Source of the DNA: Loktanella sp. DSM 29012
GTDB taxonomy: Bacteria > Pseudomonadota > Alphaproteobacteria > Rhodobacterales > Rhodobacteraceae
DNA length: 64,000 nucleotides
Assembly (NCBI RefSeq): GCF_900110705.1
Contig: NZ_FOEJ01000002.1
Coordinates: forward strand, 464,131 to 528,130
Reading direction: 5' to 3'
This document shows positions 1 through 9,174 of the stretch, piece after piece. Below the pieces are notes generated by a model. That model saw only the letters and a program-made list of their open reading frames with translations. It was not told the DNA's origin and made no database searches. A program made the position numbers and the translations under genes. Every line of letters begins with the position of its first letter. Position 1 is the first letter of the stretch.

Positions 1-228
1 GCACCCCCGCCCCCGCCGCCGCCTGTCGAACACGTCTGGCACATCGCAGAGGCAGGCCAGACCAGCGGTCCGTTTTCCAAGGCCGCGATGGGGCGCAAGG
101 TGACCGAAGGCGCGCTGACCCGTGAAACCATGGTCTGGACCCAAGGCCAGGACGGCTGGATGACCGCCGAGGACACGGAACTGGCGCAATTGTTCACCGT
201 GATGCCGCCGCCCCCACCGGGAGCGTGA
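1..228 (+). CDS. C-terminal end of an SPFH/GYF_2-type protein (partial)
   Basis: Only the last 75 codons are present; the gene begins before the window. The frame is open from base 1 and ends in TGA at 226-228. A proline-rich linker (a run of seven Pro near the start) is followed by a GYF_2-like module (DUF4339): W-H-I-A...G-P-F near residues 13-25 and VWTQGQDGW about 25 residues later, then a second Pro run at the end. In Roseobacters such modules sit at the C-terminus of SPFH-domain (virion-core-like) proteins encoded beside a cytochrome b561-like gene and a zinc-ribbon gene, which is the arrangement here. The SPFH part is inferred from context and is not visible. Confidence 0.6.
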   Translation, partial: APPPPPPPVEHVWHIAEAGQTSGPFSKAAMGRKVTEGALTRETMVWTQGQDGWMTAEDTELAQLFTVMPPPPPGA

Positions 229-266
229 GGGCGAAACTTTTACGCGACGGGCACCGTGGCTGAGGC

Positions 267-860
267 ATGAGTGTTGCACCTGATCCCAGCCCGGCCCGGC
301 CTGACTGGCGTGCCCGCATCCGCGCGGCCATGCCGGTGCGGCGCAGCTTGGTGAAATGGACGCATCTGGCGATGATCCCGATGTTCGTCTGGTTCCTGTT
401 CGTCACCCCCGCCGTGGTGGTGCCCTTTGGTCCGGCGGCATTTCAGGCCCATTCGACACTGGCGCTGGTCTTTGTGACGCTGACGCTGGTCTGGTATGCG
501 GATTATCTGCGGCGCGGGCTGGTCGGACGACCCGGCCCGAAACTGTCGCCGCGCGCCAGGGTCATCCACCAGTGGCTGCACAAGACACTGATCTGGGGCC
601 TGTTCGGCGTGGCGCTGACCGGGTTTCTGCTGGGGCTGACCTCTGACAGGTTGCTCAAGGCCGGTGGTTTTCTGCCCTTTGCGCCGCCACTCGACATGAA
701 GGCCGCGAACGAGGTCATCGGCAAGATCCATATCTACGAATACTATCTGCTGGCGGTCATCGCGGTCGGGCATGCGGGGTTCCACATCTGGCGCCACGTC
801 AAGCTGCGCGACAACGCGCTGCGCATCATGGCCCCGAAAAGCTGGCACCGTTATCTGTGA
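267..860 (+). CDS. cytochrome b561-like four-helix membrane protein
   Basis: This 197-residue protein has four hydrophobic segments (about residues 33-52, 62-82, 105-125 and 150-172) and histidines placed as in b561/b6-type cytochromes: one at the start of helix 1 (KWTHL), a pair in IHQWLH before helix 3, and GHAGFHIWRH in the last helix. This suggests a di-haem b-type cytochrome carrying electrons across the inner membrane, but partners and substrate cannot be read from the sequence. It lies 38 bp after the GYF_2-type gene and 60 bp before the zinc-ribbon gene, on the same strand, so the three may be co-expressed. A domain search would settle the family. Confidence 0.65.
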   Translation: MSVAPDPSPARPDWRARIRAAMPVRRSLVKWTHLAMIPMFVWFLFVTPAVVVPFGPAAFQAHSTLALVFVTLTLVWYADYLRRGLVGRPGPKLSPRARVIHQWLHKTLIWGLFGVALTGFLLGLTSDRLLKAGGFLPFAPPLDMKAANEVIGKIHIYEYYLLAVIAVGHAGFHIWRHVKLRDNALRIMAPKSWHRYL

Positions 861-920
861 ATTCGCACTGGCAACGCCGGGAATTCATGCCATCTTGGCC
901 CCCAGATGACCGGAGCCAGC

Positions 921-2024
921 ATGCCCCCCGAAACCGCGCCAATCACCGCCCACCGTTTTCCATGTGATGCCTGCGGGTCCGACCTGAGGTTCGACCCCGC
1001 CAGCGGCGATCTGGTCTGCGATCATTGCGGCAACGTGCAGGCCATCGGCAGCAGCGCCAGCCCCTTTGTGCAGGTCCGCGAGCTGGATTTCGCAGCGGCG
1101 CTCAACGCGCAATTGCCCGAGGCCGAAATCGAAGAAACCCGCGTGTCGCAATGCCCCAATTGCGGGGCACAGGTCGAATTCGACCCCGACATTCACGCCA
1201 CCGAATGCCCGTTCTGCGCCACACCCGTGGTCACGGGCACAGGCACCCATCGCCACATCAAACCACGCGGCCTTCTGCCGTTTTCCGTGGATGACAGCCA
1301 GGTGCATCAGGCGATGATGGACTGGCTGGGCGGGTTGTGGTTCGCCCCCAACGGGCTAAAGGAATACGCCCGCAAGGGGCGGCGCATGGACGGCATCTAT
1401 GTCCCCTACTGGACCTTTGATGCGCAGACCCAGTCCGACTATATCGGGCAACGCGGCGACGATTACTTTGTCAGCAAACGCGTGATGCGCGACGGCAAGA
1501 TGCGTACCGTTCAGGTGCGCAAGACGCGCTGGCGGCGGGCTACGGGCCGGGTCGCACGGTTTTTCGATGATGTGCTGGTGCTGGCCTCGACATCACTGCC
1601 CAAGACCCACACAGATGCGCTGGAACCCTGGGATCTGTCGGGGCTGGAACCCTATCAGCCCGATTATCTGGCCGGATTTCGCGCCGAGGCCTACCAGGTG
1701 GAATTGCAGGACGGTTTCGCCCAGGCGCGCAGCCATATGGATGCGATGATCCTGCGCGACGTGAAATTCGATATCGGCGGCGACCGTCAGCAGGTCTCGG
1801 ACGTGCAGACCCGGATTTCGGACGTCACGTTCAAGCATATCCTGCTGCCGGTCTGGGTTGCGGCCTACAAATACAACGGCCAGTCCTACCGGTTTGTCGT
1901 GAACGGCAGGACCGGACGGGTGCAGGGCGAACGGCCCTACTCTGCGTGGAAGATCGCCTTTGCCGTGATCGTCGGGCTGGTGGTGGCGCTAACAGTCGGC
2001 TACCTATACGCGATGAACGCGTAA
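921..2024 (+). CDS. TFIIB-type zinc-ribbon protein with C-terminal membrane anchor
   Basis: Two CxxC zinc-ribbon pairs stand at the N-terminus: CDACGS...CDHCG (about residues 15-38) and CPNCGA...CPFC (about 75-98). A middle part rich in W/Y follows (YVPYWTFDAQTQSDY), and one hydrophobic helix ends the protein. Similar Rhodobacterales proteins are often mislabelled as primosomal protein N' because of the zinc ribbon, but no helicase motif is present. An in-frame ATG lies at 906, but the ATG at 921 has a GGAG five bases upstream, so 921 is preferred (367 residues). Function is unknown; membrane anchoring and the SPFH/GYF neighbour suggest an envelope role. Confidence 0.65.
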   Translation: MPPETAPITAHRFPCDACGSDLRFDPASGDLVCDHCGNVQAIGSSASPFVQVRELDFAAALNAQLPEAEIEETRVSQCPNCGAQVEFDPDIHATECPFCATPVVTGTGTHRHIKPRGLLPFSVDDSQVHQAMMDWLGGLWFAPNGLKEYARKGRRMDGIYVPYWTFDAQTQSDYIGQRGDDYFVSKRVMRDGKMRTVQVRKTRWRRATGRVARFFDDVLVLASTSLPKTHTDALEPWDLSGLEPYQPDYLAGFRAEAYQVELQDGFAQARSHMDAMILRDVKFDIGGDRQQVSDVQTRISDVTFKHILLPVWVAAYKYNGQSYRFVVNGRTGRVQGERPYSAWKIAFAVIVGLVVALTVGYLYAMNA

Positions 2025-2037
2025 AAAGGACCGACCG

Positions 2038-2943
2038 ATGATCCTCTGTTGTGGCGAAGCCCTGATCGACATGCTGCCCCGAGACACCACTGGCGGCGAG
2101 GCCGCATTCGCGCCCTATGCAGGCGGTGCGGTGTTCAATACCGCGATTGCGCTGGGACGGCTGGAATCGCAGGTGCAGTTCTTTTCGGGTCTGTCGTCGG
2201 ACCTGTTCGGTCAGCAATTGGTGAATGTGCTGCACGAATCCCGCGTCGATACGGCCCCCTGCCACATCAGTGACCGGCCCACCACGCTGGCCTTTGTCCG
2301 GCTGGTGGACGGCCATGCGACCTATGCCTTCTATGACGAAAACACCGCCGGTCGGATGCTGACGGCGGATGTGCTGCCGCAGGTGACGGCGGATGCGCTG
2401 TTTTTCGGCGGGATCTCGCTGGTGGTCGAACCCTGCGGCGATGCCTACCGCAGCCTGATGCAGCGTAACGCAGATCAAAAGCTGATCATGATCGACCCCA
2501 ACATCCGCCCCGGTTTCATCACCGACGAGGCCGCCTATCGTGCACGGCTGACCGACATGCTGGGCATGTCCGACATCGTCAAGATCTCGGACGAGGATCT
2601 GGCATGGTTGCAGGGCAAGACCGATCCCGCTGCTCTGCTGACTGACGGCGGCCCGCAGGTGGTCCTGTTGACGCGCGGGGCCGACGGAGTGACGATCTAC
2701 ACACGCTACGGGGCCTTTGACGTTGCAGCCCAGCGCGCCGAGGTGGTCGACACCGTGGGGGCGGGCGACACGTTCAACGCCGGGTTTCTGGCCGGTCTCG
2801 ACCGGGCCGGGCTGCTGTCCAAGGACGGTGTGCGACAGGCCAGTGCCGATGACCTGCGGGCCGCGGCCACGCTGGGGGCACAGGCCGCGGCGATCACGGT
2901 CAGCCGCGCGGGTGCAAACCCGCCCTGGTCGCACGAACTTTGA
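2038..2943 (+). CDS. PfkB-family carbohydrate kinase (fructokinase-like)
   Basis: The 301-residue protein has the ribokinase/PfkB fold signatures: the N-terminal CCGEALIDMLP, the substrate-side GGAVFNTAIALGRL (about 30-43) and the C-terminal signature DTVGAGDTFNAGF (about 236-248), whose second Asp is the catalytic base. It phosphorylates a sugar with ATP in the cytoplasm. The N-terminus resembles fructokinases, but the sugar cannot be fixed from sequence alone. It starts 13 bp after the zinc-ribbon gene and ends 3 bp before dtd, so the last two are almost certainly co-transcribed. Confidence 0.85.
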   Translation: MILCCGEALIDMLPRDTTGGEAAFAPYAGGAVFNTAIALGRLESQVQFFSGLSSDLFGQQLVNVLHESRVDTAPCHISDRPTTLAFVRLVDGHATYAFYDENTAGRMLTADVLPQVTADALFFGGISLVVEPCGDAYRSLMQRNADQKLIMIDPNIRPGFITDEAAYRARLTDMLGMSDIVKISDEDLAWLQGKTDPAALLTDGGPQVVLLTRGADGVTIYTRYGAFDVAAQRAEVVDTVGAGDTFNAGFLAGLDRAGLLSKDGVRQASADDLRAAATLGAQAAAITVSRAGANPPWSHEL

Positions 2944-2946
2944 TCC

Positions 2947-3384
2947 ATGCGGGCACTGATCCAACGGGTAACCGAGGCTGCGGTCCGCGTTGACGGTGAC
3001 GTGATCGGGGCCACGGGTCCGGGCCTGCTGATCCTGATCTGCGCGATGGAGGACGACGCGCCCGATGCGCCGGACCGGATGGCGGCCAAGATCGCCAAAC
3101 TGCGCATCTTCAAGGATGACGCGGGCAAGATGAACCGGTCCTTGCTGGAAACCGGCGGGTCTGCCCTGATCGTCAGCCAGTTCACGCTTGCCGGCGACAC
3201 CAGCCGTGGCAACAGGCCCGGGTTTTCAACCGCGGCGCGTCCCGATGCGGGCCGGGCTGCCTATGTGCGTTTCATCGAAGCCATGCAGGCCCTGGGCATT
3301 CCCACCGCGACCGGCGTGTTCGGCGCAGACATGGCGGTCAGCCTGACCAACGACGGCCCCGTCACGCTGTGGATCGATCTCTGA
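2947..3384 (+). CDS. dtd: D-aminoacyl-tRNA deacylase
   Basis: A 145-residue protein of the usual DTD length. It opens with [15 protein letters not shown] and carries both active-site motifs: [17 protein letters not shown] (about residues 77-93) and the C-terminal Gly-cisPro motif within [11 protein letters not shown]. The enzyme hydrolyses D-amino acids (and glycine mischarged on tRNA-Ala) from tRNA and so guards translation against the wrong chirality. It follows the sugar kinase by three bases, which suggests translational coupling without any obvious functional link. Confidence 0.95.
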   Translation: MRALIQRVTEAAVRVDGDVIGATGPGLLILICAMEDDAPDAPDRMAAKIAKLRIFKDDAGKMNRSLLETGGSALIVSQFTLAGDTSRGNRPGFSTAARPDAGRAAYVRFIEAMQALGIPTATGVFGADMAVSLTNDGPVTLWIDL

Positions 3385-3444
3385 CGCGGATTGCAAACCG
3401 CCCGGACACGCCCTTAGACTGCAACGGAATATCTGGGGGGCCAC

Positions 3445-4617
3445 ATGACGACCATCACGACCATCACGACCATTGACGACCTCAAGGCGATTTACAAACG
3501 TCGTGTGCCGCGCATGTTCTACGATTACACCGAAAGCGGCAGCTGGACCGAACAGACGTTCCGCGACAATGTCTCTGATTTCGACCTGATCCGCCTGCGT
3601 CAGCGCATTGCCGTGGACATGTCGGACCGCACGCTGGCCAGCACCATGGCAGGCCAGGAGGTGGCGATGCCCGTGGCCCTGGCCCCCGTCGGCTTTACGG
3701 GCATGCAATCCGCCGACGGTGAAATCAAGGCCGCCCGCGCGGCAGAAGCCTTTGGCGTGCCCTATACCCTGTCCACCATGTCGATCTGTTCGATCGAGGA
3801 TGTCGCAGCCCACACCAGCGAACCGTTCTGGTTCCAGCTCTACGTCATGCGCGACGAGGAATTCGTCGACAACATCATCGCGCGTGCGAAAAATGCGGGC
3901 GTGTCCGCGCTGGTGCTGACGCTGGATCTGCAGGTTCTGGGCCAGCGGCACAAGGACCTGAAAAACGGCCTGTCCGCGCCGCCGAAACTGACGCCTTCCA
4001 CGATCGCCAATCTGGCGACGAAATGGCGCTGGGGGTTCGAGATGCTGCAGACCAGACGGCACAGTTTCGGCAATATCGTGGGCCATGCGAAAAACGTCGA
4101 AAACATGGGTTCGCTGTCGTCCTGGACCGCAGAACAATTCGACCCCAAGCTCGACTGGAACACCATTGCCCGGCTCAAGGAAAAATGGGGCGGCAAGCTG
4201 ATCCTCAAGGGTATTCTGGACCCCGACGACGCCGTGCGGGCCGCCGATCTGGGCTGTGACGCCATCGTCGTCAGCAACCACGGCGGCCGCCAGCTGGACG
4301 GGGCCTTGTCGTCGATCCGCATGTTGCCCAGCATTCTTGCAGCCGTCGGCGACCGGGTCGAGGTCTGGCTCGACAGCGGCATCCGGTCCGGTCAGGACGT
4401 GCTCAAGGCGCGGGCGATGGGCGCGCATGGCGTGATGATCGGGCGGGCCTACATCTACGGCCTGGGTGCCATGGGTCAGGCCGGCGTGACCAAATCCCTC
4501 GAGATCATCATGCGCGAACTGGACCTGACCATGGCGCTCTGCGGCAAGCGTGACATCAACACGGTCGACCGCGATATCCTGCTGATCCCCAAGGATTTCG
4601 AGGGCGATTGGGCCTAG
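3445..4617 (+). CDS. lldD: FMN-dependent alpha-hydroxy-acid dehydrogenase (L-lactate dehydrogenase type)
   Basis: The 390-residue protein matches the LldD/glycolate-oxidase family in length and layout. RRVPRMFYDYTESG is near the start, the FMN-binding PVALAPVGFTGM follows (about residues 75-86), and the signature SNHGGRQLDG (about 276-285) contains the catalytic His and the substrate-binding Arg. It oxidises an L-2-hydroxy acid, most likely L-lactate, passing electrons to the respiratory chain. The start is supported by a GGGGGG stretch just upstream. The N-terminus is odd: MTTITTITTIDD is encoded by a 9-base unit repeated three times. Glycolate or mandelate are alternative substrates. Confidence 0.85.
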   Translation: MTTITTITTIDDLKAIYKRRVPRMFYDYTESGSWTEQTFRDNVSDFDLIRLRQRIAVDMSDRTLASTMAGQEVAMPVALAPVGFTGMQSADGEIKAARAAEAFGVPYTLSTMSICSIEDVAAHTSEPFWFQLYVMRDEEFVDNIIARAKNAGVSALVLTLDLQVLGQRHKDLKNGLSAPPKLTPSTIANLATKWRWGFEMLQTRRHSFGNIVGHAKNVENMGSLSSWTAEQFDPKLDWNTIARLKEKWGGKLILKGILDPDDAVRAADLGCDAIVVSNHGGRQLDGALSSIRMLPSILAAVGDRVEVWLDSGIRSGQDVLKARAMGAHGVMIGRAYIYGLGAMGQAGVTKSLEIIMRELDLTMALCGKRDINTVDRDILLIPKDFEGDWA

Positions 4618-4621
4618 CATC

Positions 4622-4650
4622 ATCTTGCCAAAAATACTCCCGCCGGAGGC
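4622..4650 (-). repeat. Rhodobacterales short intergenic repeat with terminator-like hairpin
   Basis: On the minus strand this reads CCTCC-GGC-GGGAG followed by TATTTTTGGC: a short GC stem and a T-run, so it resembles a small intrinsic terminator. From memory, nearly the same string recurs between genes in many Rhodobacterales genomes. Both flanking genes lie on the plus strand, so its terminator orientation is opposite to them, which suggests a repeat-family insertion and not a gene-specific terminator. Confidence 0.5.
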
Positions 4651-4695
4651 ACCCGTCCCCGGCCGAGATCACACCACCCCGAACGGAGCGTCCCC

Positions 4696-6570
4696 ATGTC
4701 AGCCACACCGCGTCGCGGCGTCACGAATGACGAAATCTTTGCGCTGCGCTGGGACCGCGGCCAGCGGGACCTGATCGGGCCGCTGCACCGGCTTTACGGT
4801 GGCGACACGCTGGCACTGATGGACCGCCTGCGGGATCTGCTGAAAAAACACTGGCGCGCCCGGCCCGCCGATCTGCGCCGGCTGGATCTGGTGCGCGATC
4901 TGAACCCCGACTGGTTCCTGTCAGAGGACATGGTCGCCTATGTGTTCTACATTGACCGTTTTGCAGGCGACCTGAAACACCTGCCTTCGCGCATTCCCTA
5001 CCTGCAAGAGTTGGGTGTGACCTATGCCCATATGATGCCTTGCCTGAAGCCGCGACCGGGGGCCAACGACGGGGGCTATGCGGTGATGGACTACACCGCG
5101 ATCAATCCAGACCTCGGCACGATGGCGGATTTCCAGCAGTCGAACCTGCAACTGCGTGCCGCGGGCATCAGCCCGGTCATCGACATGGTGCTGAACCATA
5201 CGGCCAAGGAACACGCATGGGCGGTCAAGGCGCGGGCAGGTGATCCGTATTATCAGGCGTTCTACCGGATGTTCGATGACGACACCCTGCCGAAGCAATA
5301 CGAGAAAACACTGGTCGAAATCTTTCCCGATCAGGCGCCCGGCAATTTCACCTACTACGACGATATGGGCAAATGGGTCTGGACGACCTTCAACGAATAC
5401 CAATGGGACCTGAACTGGGAAAACCCAGAGGTATTTCTGGCCGTGCTGGACACGATCCTGTTCCTGGCCAACCGCGGGGTCGAGGTATTCCGGCTGGATG
5501 CGGTGGCGTTCATGTGGAAACAGATGGGCACATCCTGCCAGAACCTGCCGCAGGTGCACGATATCCTGCAGGCGCTGACGCAAGCCACCCGCGTCTGCGC
5601 CCCCGCCGTCATCCACAAGGCCGAGGCCATCGTGGGACCGCAGGATCTGGTCCCATATCTGGGCACCGGCAGTCACGCGGGCCGCGAGAGCCAGCTGGCC
5701 TATCACAACAACCTGATGGTGCAATTCTGGTCGACACTGGCCAGCGGTGACAGCCGGTTGATGACATATGTGTTGAAAACGCACTTTCCCGAAAGCTTTC
5801 GCCGCGCGTCGTTCGCCCCTTATATCCGCTGCCACGACGACATCGGATGGGCGATCACGCCAGAGGATACGGCCCATATTCCTCATATGGACGCCAAGGC
5901 ACACCGCGACTATCTGGCCGATTTCTACAACGGCACATATCCGGGCAGCACCGCGCGCGGCACGGATTTTCAGGTCAACGCGGAAACTGGCGACCGGCGC
6001 ACCAACGGCACCTTTGCAAGCCTCGCGGGGCTGGAGGCGGCACGCACACCAAGGGAGGTCGACACCGCCATTGCGCGGATGCGGCTGGGACATGCCCTGA
6101 TCGCCAGTTACGGTGGCATACCCCTGATTTACATGGGTGACGAAATCGGCATGACCAACGACTATAGCTATGTCGACAATCCTGATCACGCGGACGACAG
6201 CCGCTGGATACAGCGCCCGATGATGGATTGGGACGCGACCGAGCACACCGAGGGGCCCGCCGCCCGAATCTCTGCCGATCTGCGCCACATCATGCGCACC
6301 CGCAAAGCCACGCCGCAATTCGCGGGCACCGTGCCGACCCGGGTTCTGGACACGGGGCATCGCGCCCTGTTCGTATATCAGCGTCTGGGCGACGACCGCA
6401 AGGTGACCTGCGTCGTCAATTTCACCGCGGACACGCAAAAACTGTGGCCCGAGGATGCAGCGCTGCGCGACGTGCCGCATGTCGACCTGCTGTCCGGACA
6501 GGCCCTGGCGCTGTCCCACGGGCAAATCACCCTGGCCCCCTATCAGTCGATGTGGCTGCGACCGGTCTGA
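4696..6570 (+). CDS. GH13 glucoside hydrolase/transferase, amylosucrase-like
   Basis: The 624-residue protein has the four GH13 regions in order: DMVLNH (about 175), [11 protein letters not shown] with the nucleophile Asp (about 264-274), HKAEAIVG with the general acid Glu (about 304), and the [10 protein letters not shown] motif (about 377-386). CHDDIGW, the long N-terminal helical region and the total length fit amylosucrase (GH13_4), which makes alpha-1,4-glucan from sucrose, better than ordinary alpha-amylase. There is no signal peptide, so it should be cytoplasmic. It stands alone, 78 bp after lldD. Sucrose hydrolase is the main alternative. Confidence 0.75.
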   Translation: MSATPRRGVTNDEIFALRWDRGQRDLIGPLHRLYGGDTLALMDRLRDLLKKHWRARPADLRRLDLVRDLNPDWFLSEDMVAYVFYIDRFAGDLKHLPSRIPYLQELGVTYAHMMPCLKPRPGANDGGYAVMDYTAINPDLGTMADFQQSNLQLRAAGISPVIDMVLNHTAKEHAWAVKARAGDPYYQAFYRMFDDDTLPKQYEKTLVEIFPDQAPGNFTYYDDMGKWVWTTFNEYQWDLNWENPEVFLAVLDTILFLANRGVEVFRLDAVAFMWKQMGTSCQNLPQVHDILQALTQATRVCAPAVIHKAEAIVGPQDLVPYLGTGSHAGRESQLAYHNNLMVQFWSTLASGDSRLMTYVLKTHFPESFRRASFAPYIRCHDDIGWAITPEDTAHIPHMDAKAHRDYLADFYNGTYPGSTARGTDFQVNAETGDRRTNGTFASLAGLEAARTPREVDTAIARMRLGHALIASYGGIPLIYMGDEIGMTNDYSYVDNPDHADDSRWIQRPMMDWDATEHTEGPAARISADLRHIMRTRKATPQFAGTVPTRVLDTGHRALFVYQRLGDDRKVTCVVNFTADTQKLWPEDAALRDVPHVDLLSGQALALSHGQITLAPYQSMWLRPV

Positions 6571-6639
6571 AACGCTCGCAGGCTGTGCAGAATCCACCTT
6601 TTCAAGCGGGGCGCGACGCCCTATAGGGGCGGCTCACCC

Positions 6640-6668
6640 GGCGCCATGCACCCTTGGAGGATGGCGCC
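6640..6668 (+). promoter_or_regulatory. leader hairpin upstream of rplY
   Basis: A perfect 8-bp inverted repeat, GGCGCCAT (6640-6647) and ATGGCGCC (6661-6668), encloses a 13-base loop and is followed by CCTTTATTATTT 23 bases before the rplY start. It could be a weak terminator for the upstream gene, an attenuator, or a regulatory hairpin in the rplY leader. Placement only; no known family recognised. Confidence 0.4.
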
Positions 6669-6691
6669 CCTTTATTATTTGGAGATACCAC

Positions 6692-7354
6692 ATGGCTGAC
6701 AAGATCCCTGATCTGCACGCCGAGGTTCGCGCGGGGACAGGCAAGGGGGCCGCCCGCCAAGCTCGTCGCGACGGACAAGTTCCCGGAATCGTTTATGGTG
6801 GCGGCGTTGATCCGCTGTCGATCAACCTCGATTTCAACAAGCTGCTGACGCGCCTGCGCAAGGGCCGTTTCATGTCGACGCTGTTCAACCTCAAGGTTGA
6901 AGGCCACGACGACGTCCGCGTCATCTGCCGCGGCATCCAGCGCCATGTGGTCAAGGATCTGCCGATCCACATCGACCTGATGCGCCTCAAGCGCACCAGC
7001 CGCGTCAACATCTTCATTCCGGTCACCTTCCTGAACGAAGACACCTGCCGCGGCCTGAAGGCTGGTGGCGTGTTGGGCGTGGTCCGCAACGAAGTCGAGA
7101 TGAACGTGCTGGCCGGTGATATTCCCGACGAGCTGACGGTCGATCTGGCCGAGGCACAGATCGGTGACACCATCCACTTTAGCGATCTGACCGTCCCCGA
7201 TGGCGCAAACCCGGTCATCAGCGACCGCGATTTCGTCATCGCCACCATCAGCGCACCGCGCGCACTGGCCGCCGACGATGACGACGGCGATGATGTCGAT
7301 GCAGATGAAGTGCCGACCACGGAAATGGGTCCGCCCGCCGATCCCGAGGAATAA
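6692..7354 (+). CDS. rplY: 50S ribosomal protein L25/general stress protein Ctc
   Basis: The 220-residue protein is the long (CTC) form of L25, binding 5S rRNA on the large subunit. The N-terminal L25 domain begins [20 protein letters not shown] and is followed by a beta-rich C-terminal domain (about residues 95-185). The end is an acidic tail with Asp runs, typical of alphaproteobacterial CTC proteins. The frame is open far upstream, but the ATG at 6692 has GGAG seven bases before it and gives the family N-terminus. It precedes pth, a common pairing, and ends at a strong terminator. Confidence 0.95.
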   Translation: MADKIPDLHAEVRAGTGKGAARQARRDGQVPGIVYGGGVDPLSINLDFNKLLTRLRKGRFMSTLFNLKVEGHDDVRVICRGIQRHVVKDLPIHIDLMRLKRTSRVNIFIPVTFLNEDTCRGLKAGGVLGVVRNEVEMNVLAGDIPDELTVDLAEAQIGDTIHFSDLTVPDGANPVISDRDFVIATISAPRALAADDDDGDDVDADEVPTTEMGPPADPEE

Positions 7355-7374
7355 ACACCTCAGTCACGGTTTTG

Positions 7375-7402
7375 AACGGGGCCCCATCGCGGGCCCCGTT
7401 TT
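7375..7402 (+). terminator. intrinsic terminator after rplY
   Basis: A 10-bp perfect stem (AACGGGGCCC at 7375-7384 with GGGCCCCGTT at 7391-7400), a 6-base loop and a TTTT run form a classic Rho-independent terminator 20 bp after the rplY stop. Confidence 0.9.
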
Positions 7403-7452
7403 GCGTTCCGCCTGCCCTTTTCGTTTGGGCCGCACGGCCATAAGGTAAGCCT

Positions 7453-8127
7453 ATGAAACTGATCACCGGCCTTGGCAATCCTGGCGCGCAATACGCGGGC
7501 CATCGACACAACATCGGCTTTATGGCGCTGGACCGTATTGCCGACGATCACGGGTTTTCGCCCTGGCGGTCGAAATTCAACGGGCTGGTGTCCGAAGGGC
7601 GGTTCGGGTCGGACAAGGTCGTGCTGCTGAAACCGCAGACCTATATGAACGAGTCAGGACGGTCGGTGCAGGCCGCAAGCGCGTTCCACAAGATCGACGT
7701 GGCCGATGTGATCGTGTTCCACGATGAACTGGACCTGGCCCCCGGCAAGGTGCGGCTGAAAACGGGTGGCGGTCACGCGGGGCACAACGGGTTGCGGTCG
7801 ATCCACGCGCATCTGTCGCCGGAATACGACCGCGTGCGGTTGGGGATCGGTCATCCGGGGCATAAGGACCGGGTGGCAGGTTACGTGCTGCATGATTTCG
7901 CCAAGGCCGATCAGGACTGGCTGGACGACGTGCTGCGCGGCATTTCCGACGGGATCGCGGAACTGGTTGCAGGCCACGGCGACCGGTTCCTGAATGCGAT
8001 CGCACAGCGGGTGGCCCCGCCGCGATCCTCGACCACTGCACCCAAACCGAAACCTGCCCCGACACCCCAGAACACGGTCGAGGACACCCGCAGCGCGATG
8101 CAGAGACTGATGGACCGTTTCAAGTGA
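7453..8127 (+). CDS. pth: peptidyl-tRNA hydrolase
   Basis: The 224-residue protein begins MKLITGLGNPGAQYAGHRHN, the Pth family start with the catalytic His in the HN pair and the Asn in GLGNPG. KPQTYMNESG (about residues 60-69) and HDELDLAPGK (about 93-102) are also conserved. It releases peptides from stalled peptidyl-tRNA. A Pro/Lys/Thr-rich C-terminal extension of about 30 residues goes beyond the E. coli length. The last four bases overlap the GTG start of the next gene, so the two are translationally coupled. Confidence 0.95.
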   Translation: MKLITGLGNPGAQYAGHRHNIGFMALDRIADDHGFSPWRSKFNGLVSEGRFGSDKVVLLKPQTYMNESGRSVQAASAFHKIDVADVIVFHDELDLAPGKVRLKTGGGHAGHNGLRSIHAHLSPEYDRVRLGIGHPGHKDRVAGYVLHDFAKADQDWLDDVLRGISDGIAELVAGHGDRFLNAIAQRVAPPRSSTTAPKPKPAPTPQNTVEDTRSAMQRLMDRFK

Positions 8128-9170
8128 CACCCGCGCGCATCAGGGAGGCCTTTGTCACGCAGGCCGCCCACTGCGCGGCACTAGGGTCACCCTTCATGGA
8201 ACGGTTGTGCGGGCTGCTGGCGGTGCGCGACTGGCCCAAGGGTGACATCCGGGATCGCATTTTCGACTGGCCTGGCGACCCGTCAAACCGCGCGGGCGCT
8301 GTGCCACTCCGGCTGGCGGGCGCGCTGCATGCGCTGAAACTGGCGGGCGATCCTGTGCTGACCCCTGCCTACCCGCCGCATCAGGTCAGCGATGATGCGC
8401 TGTGGGATGCAGTCTGCGCCAGTCTGGTGGGTCAGGCAGCGTTTATTGACGATTTCATCGACAGCCCGCCACAGACAAACGAGGTGCGCCGCGCGGCTGC
8501 GATCATTGCCGCCGCCCATTACCTGCATGCGTTGCACCAACTCCCCCTGCGGGTGTCGGAACTGGGGGCCAGCGGCGGGCTGAACCTGATGTTCGACCGC
8601 TTTGCGCTGGCCCTGCCGGGGGCGACCCTTGGACCACTGGACCCCGCGCTGACGCTGACTCCGGATTGGTCGGGTGCCTTGCCACCGCTGGATGCGCCGC
8701 AGGTGGTCGCGCGCGGCGGCGTCGATCTGCGCCCCAATGACCCGCACACAGGCGCGGGGTCGGCACGGTTGCAGGCCTACCTCTGGGCGGATCAGCCCGA
8801 CCGGCTGACGCTAACACAAGCCGCGATTGCCGCAGCAGGCCCTGCCCCCGCGCAGGCGGATGCAATCGACTGGCTGGCCCCGCGACTGGCCCATCTGCCA
8901 GGACAAACGCATCTGATCTATCACACGATTGCCTGGCAGTATTTTCCCACGCCCGTGCAGGATCGTGGCCGGTCCCTGATCGAGACCGCTGGCGCGCTGG
9001 CGACGCAACACAACCCGCTGGCCTGGGTCGCGATGGAGGCCGACACCAACGCAGGGGGTGCCGCGCTGACATTGCGGCTGTGGCCCGGTGATCTGACCAT
9101 CGTGCTGGGCCGCGTTGATTTTCACGGTCGCTGGATCGACTGGACGGCACCGGTGCCTGTGCTACCTTAA
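8124..9170 (+). CDS. DUF2332 family protein
   Basis: The 348-residue protein starts with GTG, overlapping the pth stop in a GTGA junction. The diagnostic stretch RVSELGASGGLNLMFDRF (about residues 142-159) is a hallmark of DUF2332, a family of unknown function common in Alphaproteobacteria and Actinobacteria. That motif looks like a methyltransferase nucleotide loop, but no biochemical role is established here. Conserved His/Trp residues occur near LIYHTIAWQYFP (about 273-284). It probably shares the pth transcript. Confidence 0.75.
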   Translation: MTPARIREAFVTQAAHCAALGSPFMERLCGLLAVRDWPKGDIRDRIFDWPGDPSNRAGAVPLRLAGALHALKLAGDPVLTPAYPPHQVSDDALWDAVCASLVGQAAFIDDFIDSPPQTNEVRRAAAIIAAAHYLHALHQLPLRVSELGASGGLNLMFDRFALALPGATLGPLDPALTLTPDWSGALPPLDAPQVVARGGVDLRPNDPHTGAGSARLQAYLWADQPDRLTLTQAAIAAAGPAPAQADAIDWLAPRLAHLPGQTHLIYHTIAWQYFPTPVQDRGRSLIETAGALATQHNPLAWVAMEADTNAGGAALTLRLWPGDLTIVLGRVDFHGRWIDWTAPVPVLP

Positions 9171-9174
9171 TCCC

